This document shows, piece after piece, positions 33,503 through 42,250 of a stretch of DNA of 64,000 bases (its first letter is position 1; each line of letters begins with the position of its first letter). Under the pieces are notes generated by a model, which saw only the letters and a program-made list of their open reading frames with translations, ran no database searches and was not told where the DNA came from. The stretch covers positions 7,579-71,578 of the forward strand of contig DDYY01000011.1 of assembly GCA_002346225.1 (NCBI GenBank). Direction: 5' to 3'. Made by a program: the position numbers and the translations under genes. This DNA comes from Bacteroidetes bacterium UBA3022 (GTDB lineage: Bacteria; Bacteroidota; Bacteroidia; Chitinophagales; BACL12).

Positions 33503-33919
33503 TCAGCAATTACAGGCGGCGTCTATTTCAACGGCACGGATGATGTCCCCGCCATCGCCGGTTTCGACGACGAAGCGAACTGGAACACCATTATCCAACT
33601 GGCCGGCAATACTGTAGCTGGTGTAGTGGCAGTTGCCAAAATCGCACTGGCTGTAGTCGATGTTTTCGGGTTGCATCAACGCAGTAAGCTGACTTGCTGC
33701 AATGCCGTTGCATTCCATCACACAAGCAGCCTGTTCTTCAATCTGGAATTGGCGGGTTTGTAAATCGGCCAGCAACGCGGCATCCAGCTCATCTACTGAC
33801 TTGGATGCAGCTGATTTCTCAGAAGCAGGTTGTTGCAGGTAACGTCCGCCGATGAATAATCCGGATACGATGATCAGGAACCACAACTGGCGTTTGTTGA
33901 TATGTTGCATAATGGACAT
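33503..33919 (-). CDS. Membrane-anchored DUF4258-like protein
   Basis: 138 residues. A basic start and one membrane helix (about 10-26) precede a linker and a Cys-rich domain. The Cys pattern (CVMEC, CDFGNC and terminal CNC) together with the VRFVVETGD strand resembles DUF4258 proteins, whose function is unknown. The anchored form suggests the domain faces the periplasm. An alternative ATG lies at 33910. Its upstream region overlaps the bioB promoter on the other strand. Confidence 0.6.
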   Translation of the reverse strand: MSIMQHINKRQLWFLIIVSGLFIGGRYLQQPASEKSAASKSVDELDAALLADLQTRQFQIEEQAACVMECNGIAASQLTALMQPENIDYSQCDFGNCHYTSYSIAGQLDNGVPVRFVVETGDGGDIIRAVEIDAACNC

Positions 33920-33928
33920 GTACTGCCG

Positions 33929-33960
33929 TTTGCCACAAAATTAGCTTTCGGTTACCTTTG
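33929..33960 (+). promoter_or_regulatory. Promoter of bioB
   Basis: TTTG (33929-33932), 20 nt, perfect TACCTTTG (33953-33960): the closest match to the Bacteroidota consensus in the window. Predicted start is near 33964, 14 nt before the ATG. No BirA-type biotin operator palindrome was recognised. Confidence 0.75.
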
Positions 33961-33977
33961 CTGCAAACACAGGATGC

Positions 33978-34964
33978 ATGACACCCATCAGAAACGACTG
34001 GACGAAGGAAGAAATAGCGGCTATTTATCATAGTCCCATCATGGAATTAATGTACAAAGCTTCGGTGGTGCATCATCAGGAACAAGCTACCGGAGAGGTG
34101 CAGGTGTGCACACTGCTGAGTGTCAAAACAGGCGGGTGTCCGGAAGATTGCTCTTATTGTCCGCAGGCGGCGCGCTATCAGACGGATGTGGAGGTGCAGA
34201 AGCTCATGGAATACGATGAGGTCATCACCAAAGCGCTCATTGCCAAGGAAAACGGATCGACGCGCTTTTGTATGGGAGCTGCCTGGAGAAATGTGCGCGA
34301 CAACCGCGACTTCGACCGTGTGCTGGATATGGTGAAAGGTGTTTCTCAGATGGGTCTGGAAGTATGCTGCACTTTGGGAATGCTCACAGAAGAGCAGGCG
34401 CAAAAACTCAAGGACGCAGGTTTGTACGCCTATAACCACAACCTTGATACTTCAGAAGAATATTACGACGATATCATCTCTACGCGAACCTATGACGACA
34501 GGCTCGATACATTGAAAAATGTGCGGGAAGCGGGCGTCTCCGTTTGCAGCGGTGGTATCATCGGCATGGGTGAAACAGATGAAGACAGAATTGGACTGTT
34601 GCACACCCTGGCTACCTTACCGGAGCACCCGGAAAGTGTACCCGTTAATGCACTGGTACCTGTGGCCGGCACGCCCATGGCAGAGATGAAGCGCGTGAGC
34701 GTATGGGAGATGATTCGCATGATTGCCACTGCCCGCATCATCATGCCCCGCGCAATGGTAAGGCTAAGTGCCGGAAGAGCTGAGATGTCGGTAGAAGAAC
34801 AGGCACTCTGTTTCATGGCCGGTGCCAATTCCATTTTTGCAGGAGAGAAGCTGCTCACCACACCCAATCCCGATTACAACGAAGACAAGGCTATGTTCCA
34901 GCTTCTTGGTTTGACACCAAGAGCATCCTACAAAGGAAAGGCAGTTGAAGCACATGCTGAATGA
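33978..34964 (+). CDS. bioB: Biotin synthase
   Basis: A 328-residue radical-SAM enzyme that inserts sulfur into dethiobiotin, the last step of biotin synthesis. The SAM-binding 4Fe-4S motif is GGCPEDCSYCPQ (Cys54, Cys58, Cys61). Further conserved blocks are CMGAAWRNVRDNRDF, YNHNLDTSEEYY, CSGGIIGMGET and NALVPVAGTP. Length and start are normal. The next gene begins 11 nt inside it, so bioB and the bioF-like gene form an operon. Confidence 0.97.
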   Translation: MTPIRNDWTKEEIAAIYHSPIMELMYKASVVHHQEQATGEVQVCTLLSVKTGGCPEDCSYCPQAARYQTDVEVQKLMEYDEVITKALIAKENGSTRFCMGAAWRNVRDNRDFDRVLDMVKGVSQMGLEVCCTLGMLTEEQAQKLKDAGLYAYNHNLDTSEEYYDDIISTRTYDDRLDTLKNVREAGVSVCSGGIIGMGETDEDRIGLLHTLATLPEHPESVPVNALVPVAGTPMAEMKRVSVWEMIRMIATARIIMPRAMVRLSAGRAEMSVEEQALCFMAGANSIFAGEKLLTTPNPDYNEDKAMFQLLGLTPRASYKGKAVEAHAE

Positions 34965-36069
34965 AATACCTGCACGACTGCAGCGTAAGCTGGATGTGAG
35001 GACAGCAGAAAATGCTTTGCGTGGGTTGCGTCATTTCGATGCAGCTATTGATTTTAGTTCCAACGATTATCTGGGCTATGCGCAGCATCCCTTTATCCGC
35101 GAACAGGTGATCCGCCAATTGGAAACGTGGAAAAGAACCGGAAGCGGCGGTTCACGACTGCTGACAGGCAATCATCCTGCTATGGAAGAGCTGGAAGCGC
35201 GCGTTGCGGCATTTCATCATGCTCCTGCTGCATTGCTGTTTGGCTCCGGCTATGAGGCTAACAGTGGTCTGCTCTCCGCTATTGCAGGAAAAGATGATAC
35301 TATTTTATATGATAGTCTTTGTCATGCGAGTATGCGTGAAGGTATTCAACTTTCTCCGGGAAGGTCGCTGTCCTTTAAGCACAATGATGTGCAGGATCTC
35401 GAAAGAAAACTATCATCGGCGTCAGGCGAGAAGTACGTGGTTACCGAGTCGGTTTTTTCCATGGATGGCGATACCGCTCCGCTCATTGACCTGGCAGGCA
35501 TCTGCCGCAGGCACGGGGCTTACCTGATAGTTGATGAGGCTCATGCTACAGGCGTCATGGGTAAAGGAGGAGTGGGAATGGTGGCGCATTTTCAATTGGA
35601 AGAAGAAGTGTTTGCCCGGGTTTATACCTTCGGCAAGGGGCTGGGGCAACAGGGAGCGGCCGTAGCATGTAGCGAGAAGCTGCGCAGTTATCTCATCAAC
35701 TTTTGCCGACCTTTCATCTATTCAACGGCTCCGGCACTGGCTCTTGTCGCCGCTGTACAGGCTGCTTATGATTTGCTGGAGCGGGATAATACAGCGCTGG
35801 CATCACTACAAAAACTGATGGAAGAAAGTATAGCATTGCTGCCGGTATCCGGAATGCCCACTGCTATCCGGACCATTATCGTTCCGGGTAATGACAGGGT
35901 GAAGGAAGTGGCTGGGATGTTGCAGCAAAACGGATTTCTCGTATTGCCTGTCCTATCATCAACGGTACCCGCAGGAGCGGAACGCCTGCGCATATGCCTG
36001 CATGCATTCAATACTATGGAGCAGGTTAGCGCCTTGGCGGGACTGCTGAAAAAGTCAGGAGTAGCATGA
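34954..36069 (+). CDS. bioF: 8-amino-7-oxononanoate synthase-like aminotransferase fold enzyme
   Basis: A 371-residue PLP-dependent alpha-oxoamine synthase. Visible motifs are DFSSNDYLGYAQHP, GSGGSRLLTGNHPAMEELE, DEAHATGVMG and the PLP-lysine segment YTFGKGLGQQGAAV. Following bioB, the natural reading is KAPA synthase of biotin formation; close homologues such as Kbl have different substrates but a different context. The frame opens with TTG at 34945; the ATG at 34954 (MLNEIPARLQ) is preferred. It is coupled to the FAD oxidoreductase by an ATGA overlap. Other bio genes are not in the window. Confidence 0.88.
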   Translation: MLNEIPARLQRKLDVRTAENALRGLRHFDAAIDFSSNDYLGYAQHPFIREQVIRQLETWKRTGSGGSRLLTGNHPAMEELEARVAAFHHAPAALLFGSGYEANSGLLSAIAGKDDTILYDSLCHASMREGIQLSPGRSLSFKHNDVQDLERKLSSASGEKYVVTESVFSMDGDTAPLIDLAGICRRHGAYLIVDEAHATGVMGKGGVGMVAHFQLEEEVFARVYTFGKGLGQQGAAVACSEKLRSYLINFCRPFIYSTAPALALVAAVQAAYDLLERDNTALASLQKLMEESIALLPVSGMPTAIRTIIVPGNDRVKEVAGMLQQNGFLVLPVLSSTVPAGAERLRICLHAFNTMEQVSALAGLLKKSGVA

Positions 36070-37613
36070 TACAGCAGGTACAAATACGACTGACACCCGA
36101 AGATGCAGCCTCCCCTGAGAAGGTGCGGAAAGCGGCATTGAAAAAAAGTGGGGCCGGTCCGCAGGCAGAGGTGGCCATTCGCAAGCGCAGTATTGATGCC
36201 CGACAGCAGCAGGTGATGATGCAGCTGGTGGTGGATGTAGCTGAGAACGAGGCTATACCGCAACCGGATTTTACTTTAAGGCAATATCCCTCGGTAGCTC
36301 AAAAGCCCGAAGTGCATATTGTAGGATGCGGACCTGCGGGTCTTTTTGCAGCGCTCACCTGCATTCAAAAGGGGTATAAGCCCGTGATTCTGGAGCGGGG
36401 AAAGAATGTCCGCGACAGGCGAAGGGACCTGGCCCGCATCAACAGGGAACAGATAGTGCATCCTGATTCCAATTATTGTTTTGGTGAAGGCGGGGCGGGG
36501 ACTTACTCCGACGGTAAACTGTATACCCGTTCTGATAAGCGGGGCAATGTCAGGTCGGTGCTGGAAACATTTGTTCAGTTTGGGGCCAGTCCTGATATCC
36601 TGGTGGACGCCCATCCACATATTGGCACGAATAAGCTACCCCAGATCATTAGTAGTATCCGGACTTACATTGAGGCGCACGGGGGAGAAGTCCATTTTGA
36701 AAAGCGGGTTACAGCTATACACCACAAAGGAGGAAAGCTGAGCACTCTGGAATGCAATGCTGCAGAAATGATACCTGTAAGGCGTGTTATTTTGGCTACC
36801 GGCCATTCAGCACGGGATATTTACTTCATGTTGGAAAGTTCAGGCATTGCAGTGGAATTCAAGCCTTTTGCCATGGGCGTGCGGATAGAGCATCCACAGG
36901 TGTTTATTGATACCATGCAATACCACCGGACAGATCGGGGCGACCTGCTTCCGCCGGCTGCGTACAGTTTTGTGAGAAAAACCGGCGACCGCAGTGCCTA
37001 TAGTTTTTGTATGTGTCCCGGCGGAATCATCGCTCCCTGCGCCACCGCATCGCAAGAGGTTGTTACAAATGGATGGTCGCCATCCAAACGCAATAATCCA
37101 TTTGCCAACAGTGGCTTTGTAGTAGGGGTGGGTGAGGCAGATGTGGCGCATCTTTCGCATCATGGGGCTTTGCGTGGACTGGTTTTCCAGATGGAAGTGG
37201 AAAGGGCAGCCTGGAATGCAGGTGGGCGTACTCAGATGGCACCTGCCCAGCGTATGACTGATTTTGTGCAGCAAAAGCAATCGGCCAACCTACCGGAGTG
37301 TTCCTATCAGCCGGGATTGACATCTGTTGACATGCATGCAGTATTGCCGTCCTTTATTGCAGAAAGTTTAAAGGATGCTTTCCTGCAATTACAAAAGATT
37401 CAACCCATTTACTTTACAAATGAAGCTGTGGTAGTAGGGGTAGAGAGCCGAACCTCTGCACCCGTGCGTATTCCCAGAGATAGCGACAGCTTGCAACACC
37501 CGCAGATAGCAGGCCTGTTTCCAAGTGGTGAAGGAGGCGGTTATGCCGGCGGTATTGTCAGTGCGGCCATCGATGGCAGCAAGGTAGCCGAAATGGCCTG
37601 CCTCAATCTATGA
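36066..37613 (+). CDS. FAD-dependent oxidoreductase (COG2509-type dehydrogenase)
   Basis: 515 residues. The N-terminal 80 residues form a small basic domain (VRKAALKKSGAG, then AEVAIRKRSIDAR). A dinucleotide-binding motif follows at about 84-97 (HIVGCGPAGLFAAL), then FGEGGAGTYSDGKLYTRSDKRGN, typical of this uncharacterised dehydrogenase family. The C-terminus has the FAD-closing segment GLFPSGEGGGYAGGIVSAAIDG. The reaction is not known. Its coupling to the biotin genes may be incidental. The last 11 nt overlap the convergent desaturase. Confidence 0.88.
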   Translation: MIQQVQIRLTPEDAASPEKVRKAALKKSGAGPQAEVAIRKRSIDARQQQVMMQLVVDVAENEAIPQPDFTLRQYPSVAQKPEVHIVGCGPAGLFAALTCIQKGYKPVILERGKNVRDRRRDLARINREQIVHPDSNYCFGEGGAGTYSDGKLYTRSDKRGNVRSVLETFVQFGASPDILVDAHPHIGTNKLPQIISSIRTYIEAHGGEVHFEKRVTAIHHKGGKLSTLECNAAEMIPVRRVILATGHSARDIYFMLESSGIAVEFKPFAMGVRIEHPQVFIDTMQYHRTDRGDLLPPAAYSFVRKTGDRSAYSFCMCPGGIIAPCATASQEVVTNGWSPSKRNNPFANSGFVVGVGEADVAHLSHHGALRGLVFQMEVERAAWNAGGRTQMAPAQRMTDFVQQKQSANLPECSYQPGLTSVDMHAVLPSFIAESLKDAFLQLQKIQPIYFTNEAVVVGVESRTSAPVRIPRDSDSLQHPQIAGLFPSGEGGGYAGGIVSAAIDGSKVAEMACLNL

Positions 37614-38715
37614 TATCATTCAGCGAAGGAACCCTTCCCAATGTGTGCAGCAAACGTATGTGCGACTGGATAGCTTTGCCCAAGGTCGGATGACTTAAAT
37701 AGGGCACATGGTATTCCGCTGCAGTTTGCTGTACAATCCTGGAAATCTGAGGATAATGCACGTGACAAATCTTAGGGAATAAATGGTGTTCTACCTGGAA
37801 GTTGAGTCCGCCCACGTACCATGATAAGAGTTTGCTATGCGGTGCGAAATTCATAGTAGTCTCCATTTGATGTACTGCCCAGTTGTTCTGTATGGAACCA
37901 CTTTCATCCGGGATGGGATGACTGGTGCCTTCAACAGTATGGGCCAGCTGGAATACTACAGAAAGAATGATTCCTGCAATCATATGCATGAGCAAAAAAC
38001 CTATGAGAACCTGCCATAAAGGAATGGTGGCAACCACAACCGGCACAACGATAAATACGCCTATATAGAGCAATTTCATGATGGTCAGCTGAACCAGGTT
38101 GCGATAATATTCTGCAGGTGGAGAGGCATTTACGCCATTGTCGCGATAGCGTTTCCATTGCACAAAATCTTTTCCCAACAGCCAGTAAAGTGTAATGAGG
38201 CTGTACAATCCGAAGGCATACCAGTACTGACCTTTGTGTTTGTTCTGCAAATTGTCGTGCGGCGTGAAGCGCATTCCTGCCTTAGTATCAATATCATCAT
38301 CCATACCTGAAATGTTGGTATAGGTATGGTGGAGAATATTGTGCTGCAGTTTCCAGTTGAAAACAGCCCCACCTAGTAAGTTAAGTGTAGAACCCAGTAT
38401 TTTGTTGACCCAGGCTTTGGAGGAATAAGCCCCGTGGTTGGCGTCATGCATTACGCTCATGCCAATGCCTGCCATAGCGATACCCATGAGGGCCCACAGC
38501 AGCAAGGATACAAGGAGTGGCGGATGAAGAACCACCAATAGTACAAATGGTGCGATATAACTCGTTAGCAGAACTATGGTCTTCACCACCATGGTCGTAT
38601 TAGCGAAAGGAGAAATATTATTTTTCAGAAAGTAATCCTGAACATTCTTTTTAAGTGCTGTATGGAAATCATTTCCGGTTCTGCTCCTGAACTTTACAGC
38701 GTTCTTCTTATTCAT
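37603..38715 (-). CDS. Membrane fatty-acid desaturase
   Basis: A 370-residue di-iron desaturase with all three His boxes: HDANH (90-94), HNILHH (125-130) and QVEHH near the C-terminus. A Gln in place of the first His of box 3 is characteristic of front-end/linoleoyl-type desaturases. There is no fused cytochrome b5 domain. Four membrane helices flank the boxes. It introduces a double bond into acyl chains and probably adjusts membrane fluidity. The longest frame starts with TTG (38721); the ATG at 38715 is preferred. It lies downstream of the cold-shock gene on the other side of a short gap, which is suggestive but not proof of shared cold response. Confidence 0.88.
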   Translation of the reverse strand: MNKKNAVKFRSRTGNDFHTALKKNVQDYFLKNNISPFANTTMVVKTIVLLTSYIAPFVLLVVLHPPLLVSLLLWALMGIAMAGIGMSVMHDANHGAYSSKAWVNKILGSTLNLLGGAVFNWKLQHNILHHTYTNISGMDDDIDTKAGMRFTPHDNLQNKHKGQYWYAFGLYSLITLYWLLGKDFVQWKRYRDNGVNASPPAEYYRNLVQLTIMKLLYIGVFIVVPVVVATIPLWQVLIGFLLMHMIAGIILSVVFQLAHTVEGTSHPIPDESGSIQNNWAVHQMETTMNFAPHSKLLSWYVGGLNFQVEHHLFPKICHVHYPQISRIVQQTAAEYHVPYLSHPTLGKAIQSHIRLLHTLGRVPSLNDIID

Positions 38716-38774
38716 ATACAATAATTTAGAACCTTAGGTAATAGATTCAGTTCTAATCGGGAAATGTGATGGGG

Positions 38775-39227
38775 TCAATTACTCAGCTTGACATTAAATG
38801 CACTGAAGCCTTTGGGGCTTTTTTCAATTTCGAAGGTAACAACGTTATTTTCCTTTAATTGAATCTCAACATTGTTCTGATGCACGAAGATGCTTTCCTG
38901 GGTTTCTTTATCCCGAATAAAGCCGTATCCCTTGTCGACATTGAAAAAGGTAACAACACCTTTTCTTATGGTTCCTTCCATGGCGATATCCTCGCGCTCC
39001 GGAACACTGATTTCAATGTTTTCCAGTTTTATTTCTTTTTTCTTGGTAGGATCCGGAGGTGTGTCGCTGATATTGCCGTTTTCATCTACATAAGCCAGCA
39101 TGTCTTCCAGACTGCTTTTCTTTTCCTGGTCTTTCTTGGCTTCTCTGCGTGCTTCCTTATCCTTGCGTTTCTTTTCTTTCTTGTTTCTTACTTCTTTTTT
39201 ACTAAATGTTTCTTTCGATCTTGCCAT
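38775..39227 (-). CDS. Cold-shock domain protein with lysine-rich N-terminal extension
   Basis: 150 residues. The last 65 are a cold-shock domain with RNP1-like KGYGFIRD and RNP2-like SIFVHQNNV, so it binds single-stranded RNA or DNA. The first 40 residues are almost wholly Lys/Arg/Glu (KKEKKRKDKEARREAKKDQEKK), a charged, disordered tail found in Bacteroidota members and absent from E. coli CspA. An acidic linker (about 40-80) separates the two. A -7 box (TATCTTTG) 104 nt upstream implies a leader of about 100 nt, as is usual for cold-shock genes. Confidence 0.9.
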   Translation of the reverse strand: MARSKETFSKKEVRNKKEKKRKDKEARREAKKDQEKKSSLEDMLAYVDENGNISDTPPDPTKKKEIKLENIEISVPEREDIAMEGTIRKGVVTFFNVDKGYGFIRDKETQESIFVHQNNVEIQLKENNVVTFEIEKSPKGFSAFNVKLSN

Positions 39228-39466
39228 AAATGATTTTAATTAATAATAACCGCTAAGAGAAGAATAAAGAGCTAAATGAGGGAATGGAAGGCTCTTATCA
39301 AGACTGGTCTTGTATACTTCTATTATACTCCAAAGATACATGATAATTTGCATTAATTTGTAGGACGGGGAAAGTTTATTATCAGGCAGGAGCATCGAAT
39401 AATAACAAGCATGTTGCTGAATGACTTGCCCTAATGCAGCGCATTACTTGTATTAGTTCGCTGGTA
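39228..39466 (-). other. Upstream region of the cold-shock gene
   Basis: 239 nt without an ORF. On the minus strand it holds the predicted long leader of the cold-shock mRNA, including the palindrome CAAGACTGGTCTTG (39299-39312), and a perfect -7 box. The part above 39340 shows nothing I recognise. Confidence 0.5.
39331..39338 (-). promoter_or_regulatory. Promoter -7 box (TATCTTTG) of the cold-shock gene
   Basis: Perfect TAnnTTTG on the minus strand; no TTG at -33. It predicts a leader of about 100 nt before the ATG at 39227. Confidence 0.5.
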
Positions 39467-41041
39467 CTAAGCTAATTGCAATTTTTTTACGGCATTGCGG
39501 GCAATATGCAGTGCGCGGGAAGTGGTTTTCTTCTTGAAAGAATGGCGTTCCATCCTGCCCAGAATATCTTTAAGGATATAGATAGCGTCATTGATGTGAG
39601 GGCCTTTATTGAGCATTACGCATTCTGCCTGACTACCCTGAGCAGCATCGCTGATTTCCGCCCTGGTGGGAATACCGGATTTGGCGAGGTTTTCCAGTAC
39701 CTGCGTAGCCCATATGGCAGGGACGTATGCAGCCTGACACAGCCATAATATCTCATTCTGTACCTCTGAAATGCGGTCGAAGCCGATTTCTACTGCTAGA
39801 TCACCACGGGCTATCATAACTCCAATATTGGGTCTCTGCATCCCTTCCAGCAATATCTGAGGCAGGTTTTCAAACGCTTCCTTGTTTTCTATTTTAAATA
39901 CAACACCGGGTGTCTTTTTGCCATATGCAGCCAGCTGACTGTTGAGCTCTGCTACATCTTCTCTGGTCCTAACGAAAGAGTAGCCGAGAATGTCGGCATG
40001 TTCGCAAACAAAGGGGAGATACTCCAGATCCCTTTCGGTGAGCGCCGGTAAGTGCAATTTGGTATGAGGGAGGTTTATTCCCTTATTGGAGGAGAGCTTG
40101 GCCTTAAAGCAATGTATCAGCTCCAGTTCCAGGTCGTCCCTGCGCTTTTCAACCACCGCTGCTTTTATCATGCCATCATCGAAGAGAACCTCATCGCCAA
40201 CGTGCGCATTATCAATGATGGCGTCGAGCATCACTCCGATTTCAGCTTTCTCCAGCTGGGTATTATCACTATCATAGGAAGACGTCCTGCCTTCTGTTTT
40301 GCGTTTCGTCAGCAGAATGTGATCTCCTTCGCGAACAGGTATGCTGTCTTTGATATTTCCGCTGGCATCTACTATCACAATTTTGGAAGTTCTGATTTTG
40401 GGACCCGCCAGATCCATATAAATCAAGACGGGTTGGTTCCTGCCGGCATTGATCAGATGAATATGCTCCACCATCTGGCGCCACATGTCCATGTTTCCGT
40501 GTCCGAGGTTAATGCGCGCGATATCCATTCCGCTATCTGCCATATTACCAATCAGCTGAGCATCCGTAGCTGCTTCATCGGGCAGGGTCACCATGATTTT
40601 CGTATATCTTTTTTTATCACTTGTTGGAAAGAGTCGCGCTGCGCTTTTGGTAACGAGTTTCTTGCTCTTTTGATAACCGATTAATTCTATTTTTTTGAAC
40701 TTTAAAGGAGGCAATCCCTGTATGAGCTGCAGGTTATTGACCACATTTTGCAGATTGCTCATGACATAGCCTTCGGAGCTTCTGAGTGCTGAAAGGCCCA
40801 GGTCGGAGAGACTGTCATGGTATCTTCTCAAATCATAACTGCGCAAAATCAGGTAGCGGCATAGATTTTTTGCACCCAGACGCTGCAATTTATGTACGTT
40901 GGAAATCTGCTGATCAATTTTTTTTTCGCTTTTAACCAGGTGTCTGAGTATGTCTCCCAATTCCCTGTCTAGTCTTTCCGGCTTCATGAGTAATGCATTT
41001 AAATCCCGTGCTGATGGCAGGAGCATTCCTACCTCTGCCAT
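39467..41041 (-). CDS. Pyruvate-kinase-like protein with N-terminal helical extension and no C-terminal domain
   Basis: 524 residues. A helical extension of about 140 residues precedes a pyruvate kinase barrel and B domain. Active-site blocks are partly altered: INLGHG (usual NFSHG), MDLAGPKIRT (usual DTKGPEIRT), FKIENKEAF with the catalytic Lys, IARGDLAVEIG, and WATQVLENL with the catalytic Thr. The metal-binding acids therefore look present. The loop normally reading SGETAKG is instead CVMLNKGPH. The usual C-terminal allosteric domain is missing; a 40-residue basic tail takes its place. It belongs to a poorly described PK subfamily. Whether it makes pyruvate or uses another phospho-enol is open. 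Confidence 0.75.
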   Translation of the reverse strand: MAEVGMLLPSARDLNALLMKPERLDRELGDILRHLVKSEKKIDQQISNVHKLQRLGAKNLCRYLILRSYDLRRYHDSLSDLGLSALRSSEGYVMSNLQNVVNNLQLIQGLPPLKFKKIELIGYQKSKKLVTKSAARLFPTSDKKRYTKIMVTLPDEAATDAQLIGNMADSGMDIARINLGHGNMDMWRQMVEHIHLINAGRNQPVLIYMDLAGPKIRTSKIVIVDASGNIKDSIPVREGDHILLTKRKTEGRTSSYDSDNTQLEKAEIGVMLDAIIDNAHVGDEVLFDDGMIKAAVVEKRRDDLELELIHCFKAKLSSNKGINLPHTKLHLPALTERDLEYLPFVCEHADILGYSFVRTREDVAELNSQLAAYGKKTPGVVFKIENKEAFENLPQILLEGMQRPNIGVMIARGDLAVEIGFDRISEVQNEILWLCQAAYVPAIWATQVLENLAKSGIPTRAEISDAAQGSQAECVMLNKGPHINDAIYILKDILGRMERHSFKKKTTSRALHIARNAVKKLQLA

Positions 41042-41046
41042 CTCCT

Positions 41047-41054
41047 GAAAGTTA
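41047..41054 (-). promoter_or_regulatory. Possible -7 box (TAACTTTC) for the pyruvate-kinase-like gene
   Basis: One mismatch to TAnnTTTG, 5 nt before the ATG at 41041. A GGAG also precedes the ATG, so both a leaderless and a ribosome-binding reading are possible. Confidence 0.35.
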
Positions 41055-41115
41055 CTGCGGAATAGATAGATGGGGAAATAAAAAGGAGGGCTCCAATGGT
41101 GATTTTTACCCAGTA

Positions 41116-41167
41116 TTTTAACCGGTATCGCTAATATGGCGCTGTGGTCTTTTACTATCGGTTAAAA
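41116..41167. repeat. Inverted repeat TTTTAACCG ... CGGTTAAAA
   Basis: A perfect 9-bp inverted repeat (41116-41124 and 41159-41167) with a 34-nt spacer, between the hydrolase stop and the pyruvate-kinase-like start. No T run follows on either strand, so it is not a classical terminator. It could be an RNA stem or a protein-binding site. Confidence 0.4.
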
Positions 41168-41181
41168 CATCCCATTTTATG

Positions 41182-42117
41182 TCAGGACTTTTTCAACCAG
41201 CGTACCAATGCAGAAATAAATGCCTGTTGCTGATCGATGAACACATTATGCGAGCAGTTGTCGAGGTACAGAAAATGGGTATCTCCTATCAGGTCGTTCA
41301 GTTGACCCAGCTGGTCCGCGCCATACAAGCCATCTTCTTTGCCGTAAATACCGTACAGTGCGGTACCAGCGTCATGCAATGCACGGAGTTCAGGGAGTAA
41401 GTCGATGGTGGTATATTGTTCCTGCTGCCAGAACCCGGCAGGTGCTGCAAACCCCATCTGACTGGAATAGCGGATGAGCAAAGAATCGGTTTTGAATTTA
41501 TCATATATAACTAATGCGGCACTATCGGGAGATTGCGGTACATAGAATCCGTTTTGCATAGCTTGCATCAAGCACAAGGAGGCGTAAGGTAAAGAGCTTG
41601 TATCCATATTGCTCAGCATATCCAGGTAATTCAGCTGTGCCGTGTCATTGCGGGCAGTGTATATAGCACGGCAAGATGCAATAATGTATGCAAAGCTTTG
41701 CTGTAAATTGACAGGAGCACTTACGAGTACTACTGCACTTACATTTTCGGGATGTGCATGCGCGAAACGCGTGGCAACAATTCCACCAAAACTATGTCCC
41801 AGCAGCGCAGCCTTTTCCAGGTTGAATTTTTCATACAGCTGCATCAGGTCAGCATTGGTTTCTTCAAAAGTGAATGCAGCTTTCATGTTCTGCGACCTTC
41901 CTTCGCCTCTGCGGTCGTAAGCAATCACAAAAAAACCACTCTCAGCAAGAGCTGCAGCTGTTGTGGCTTCAAAGCTGGCTGCATTGTATCCGGGACCACC
42001 ATGTAAAAAAATGACTGCAGGGTTTTGCGGTTCACCCCAGACACTAGTGTACAATGACTGTGCCTGCAGTTGTGTGGCGGTTACAAGTAAAATGATAAAA
42101 ATCCTGAATGTTTTCAT
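41182..42117 (-). CDS. Secreted alpha/beta hydrolase (prolyl aminopeptidase-like)
   Basis: 311 residues. A signal peptide (FIILLVTATQLQAQ, about 20 residues) exports it. HGGPG (39-43) is the oxyanion-hole motif of the prolyl iminopeptidase subgroup. The nucleophile is Ser109 in GHSFGG, the acid is probably the Asp in GKEDGLYG and the base is the His in CSHNVF. The triad is complete, so it is an active hydrolase, of a peptide or ester. Context gives no substrate. It reads toward the pyruvate-kinase-like gene with 140 nt between. Confidence 0.88.
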   Translation of the reverse strand: MKTFRIFIILLVTATQLQAQSLYTSVWGEPQNPAVIFLHGGPGYNAASFEATTAAALAESGFFVIAYDRRGEGRSQNMKAAFTFEETNADLMQLYEKFNLEKAALLGHSFGGIVATRFAHAHPENVSAVVLVSAPVNLQQSFAYIIASCRAIYTARNDTAQLNYLDMLSNMDTSSLPYASLCLMQAMQNGFYVPQSPDSAALVIYDKFKTDSLLIRYSSQMGFAAPAGFWQQEQYTTIDLLPELRALHDAGTALYGIYGKEDGLYGADQLGQLNDLIGDTHFLYLDNCSHNVFIDQQQAFISALVRWLKKS

Positions 42118-42211
42118 GCTAAGGGTTTGTTGCTAAAATCTGAAATCAGGTAAATATACAGGTCGGATCGTTATTTCTGATAGTACCGAAAGGTGAACCA
42201 ATTGCGTAATT

Positions 42212-42243
42212 ATTTTTTCTTCGATAGGCAAGTTGTAATTTTC
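42212..42243 (+). promoter_or_regulatory. Promoter of the isoaspartyl peptidase gene
   Basis: TTG (42212-42214), 21 nt, TAATTTTC (42236-42243; one mismatch). Predicted start is near 42247, only 4 nt before the ATG at 42251. Confidence 0.55.
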
Positions 42244-42250
42244 CGCATCA

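Noticed and set aside
40052..40684. 210-codon open frame opposite the PK-like gene
   Set aside because: Shadow frame; the minus-strand reading has conserved PK motifs throughout.
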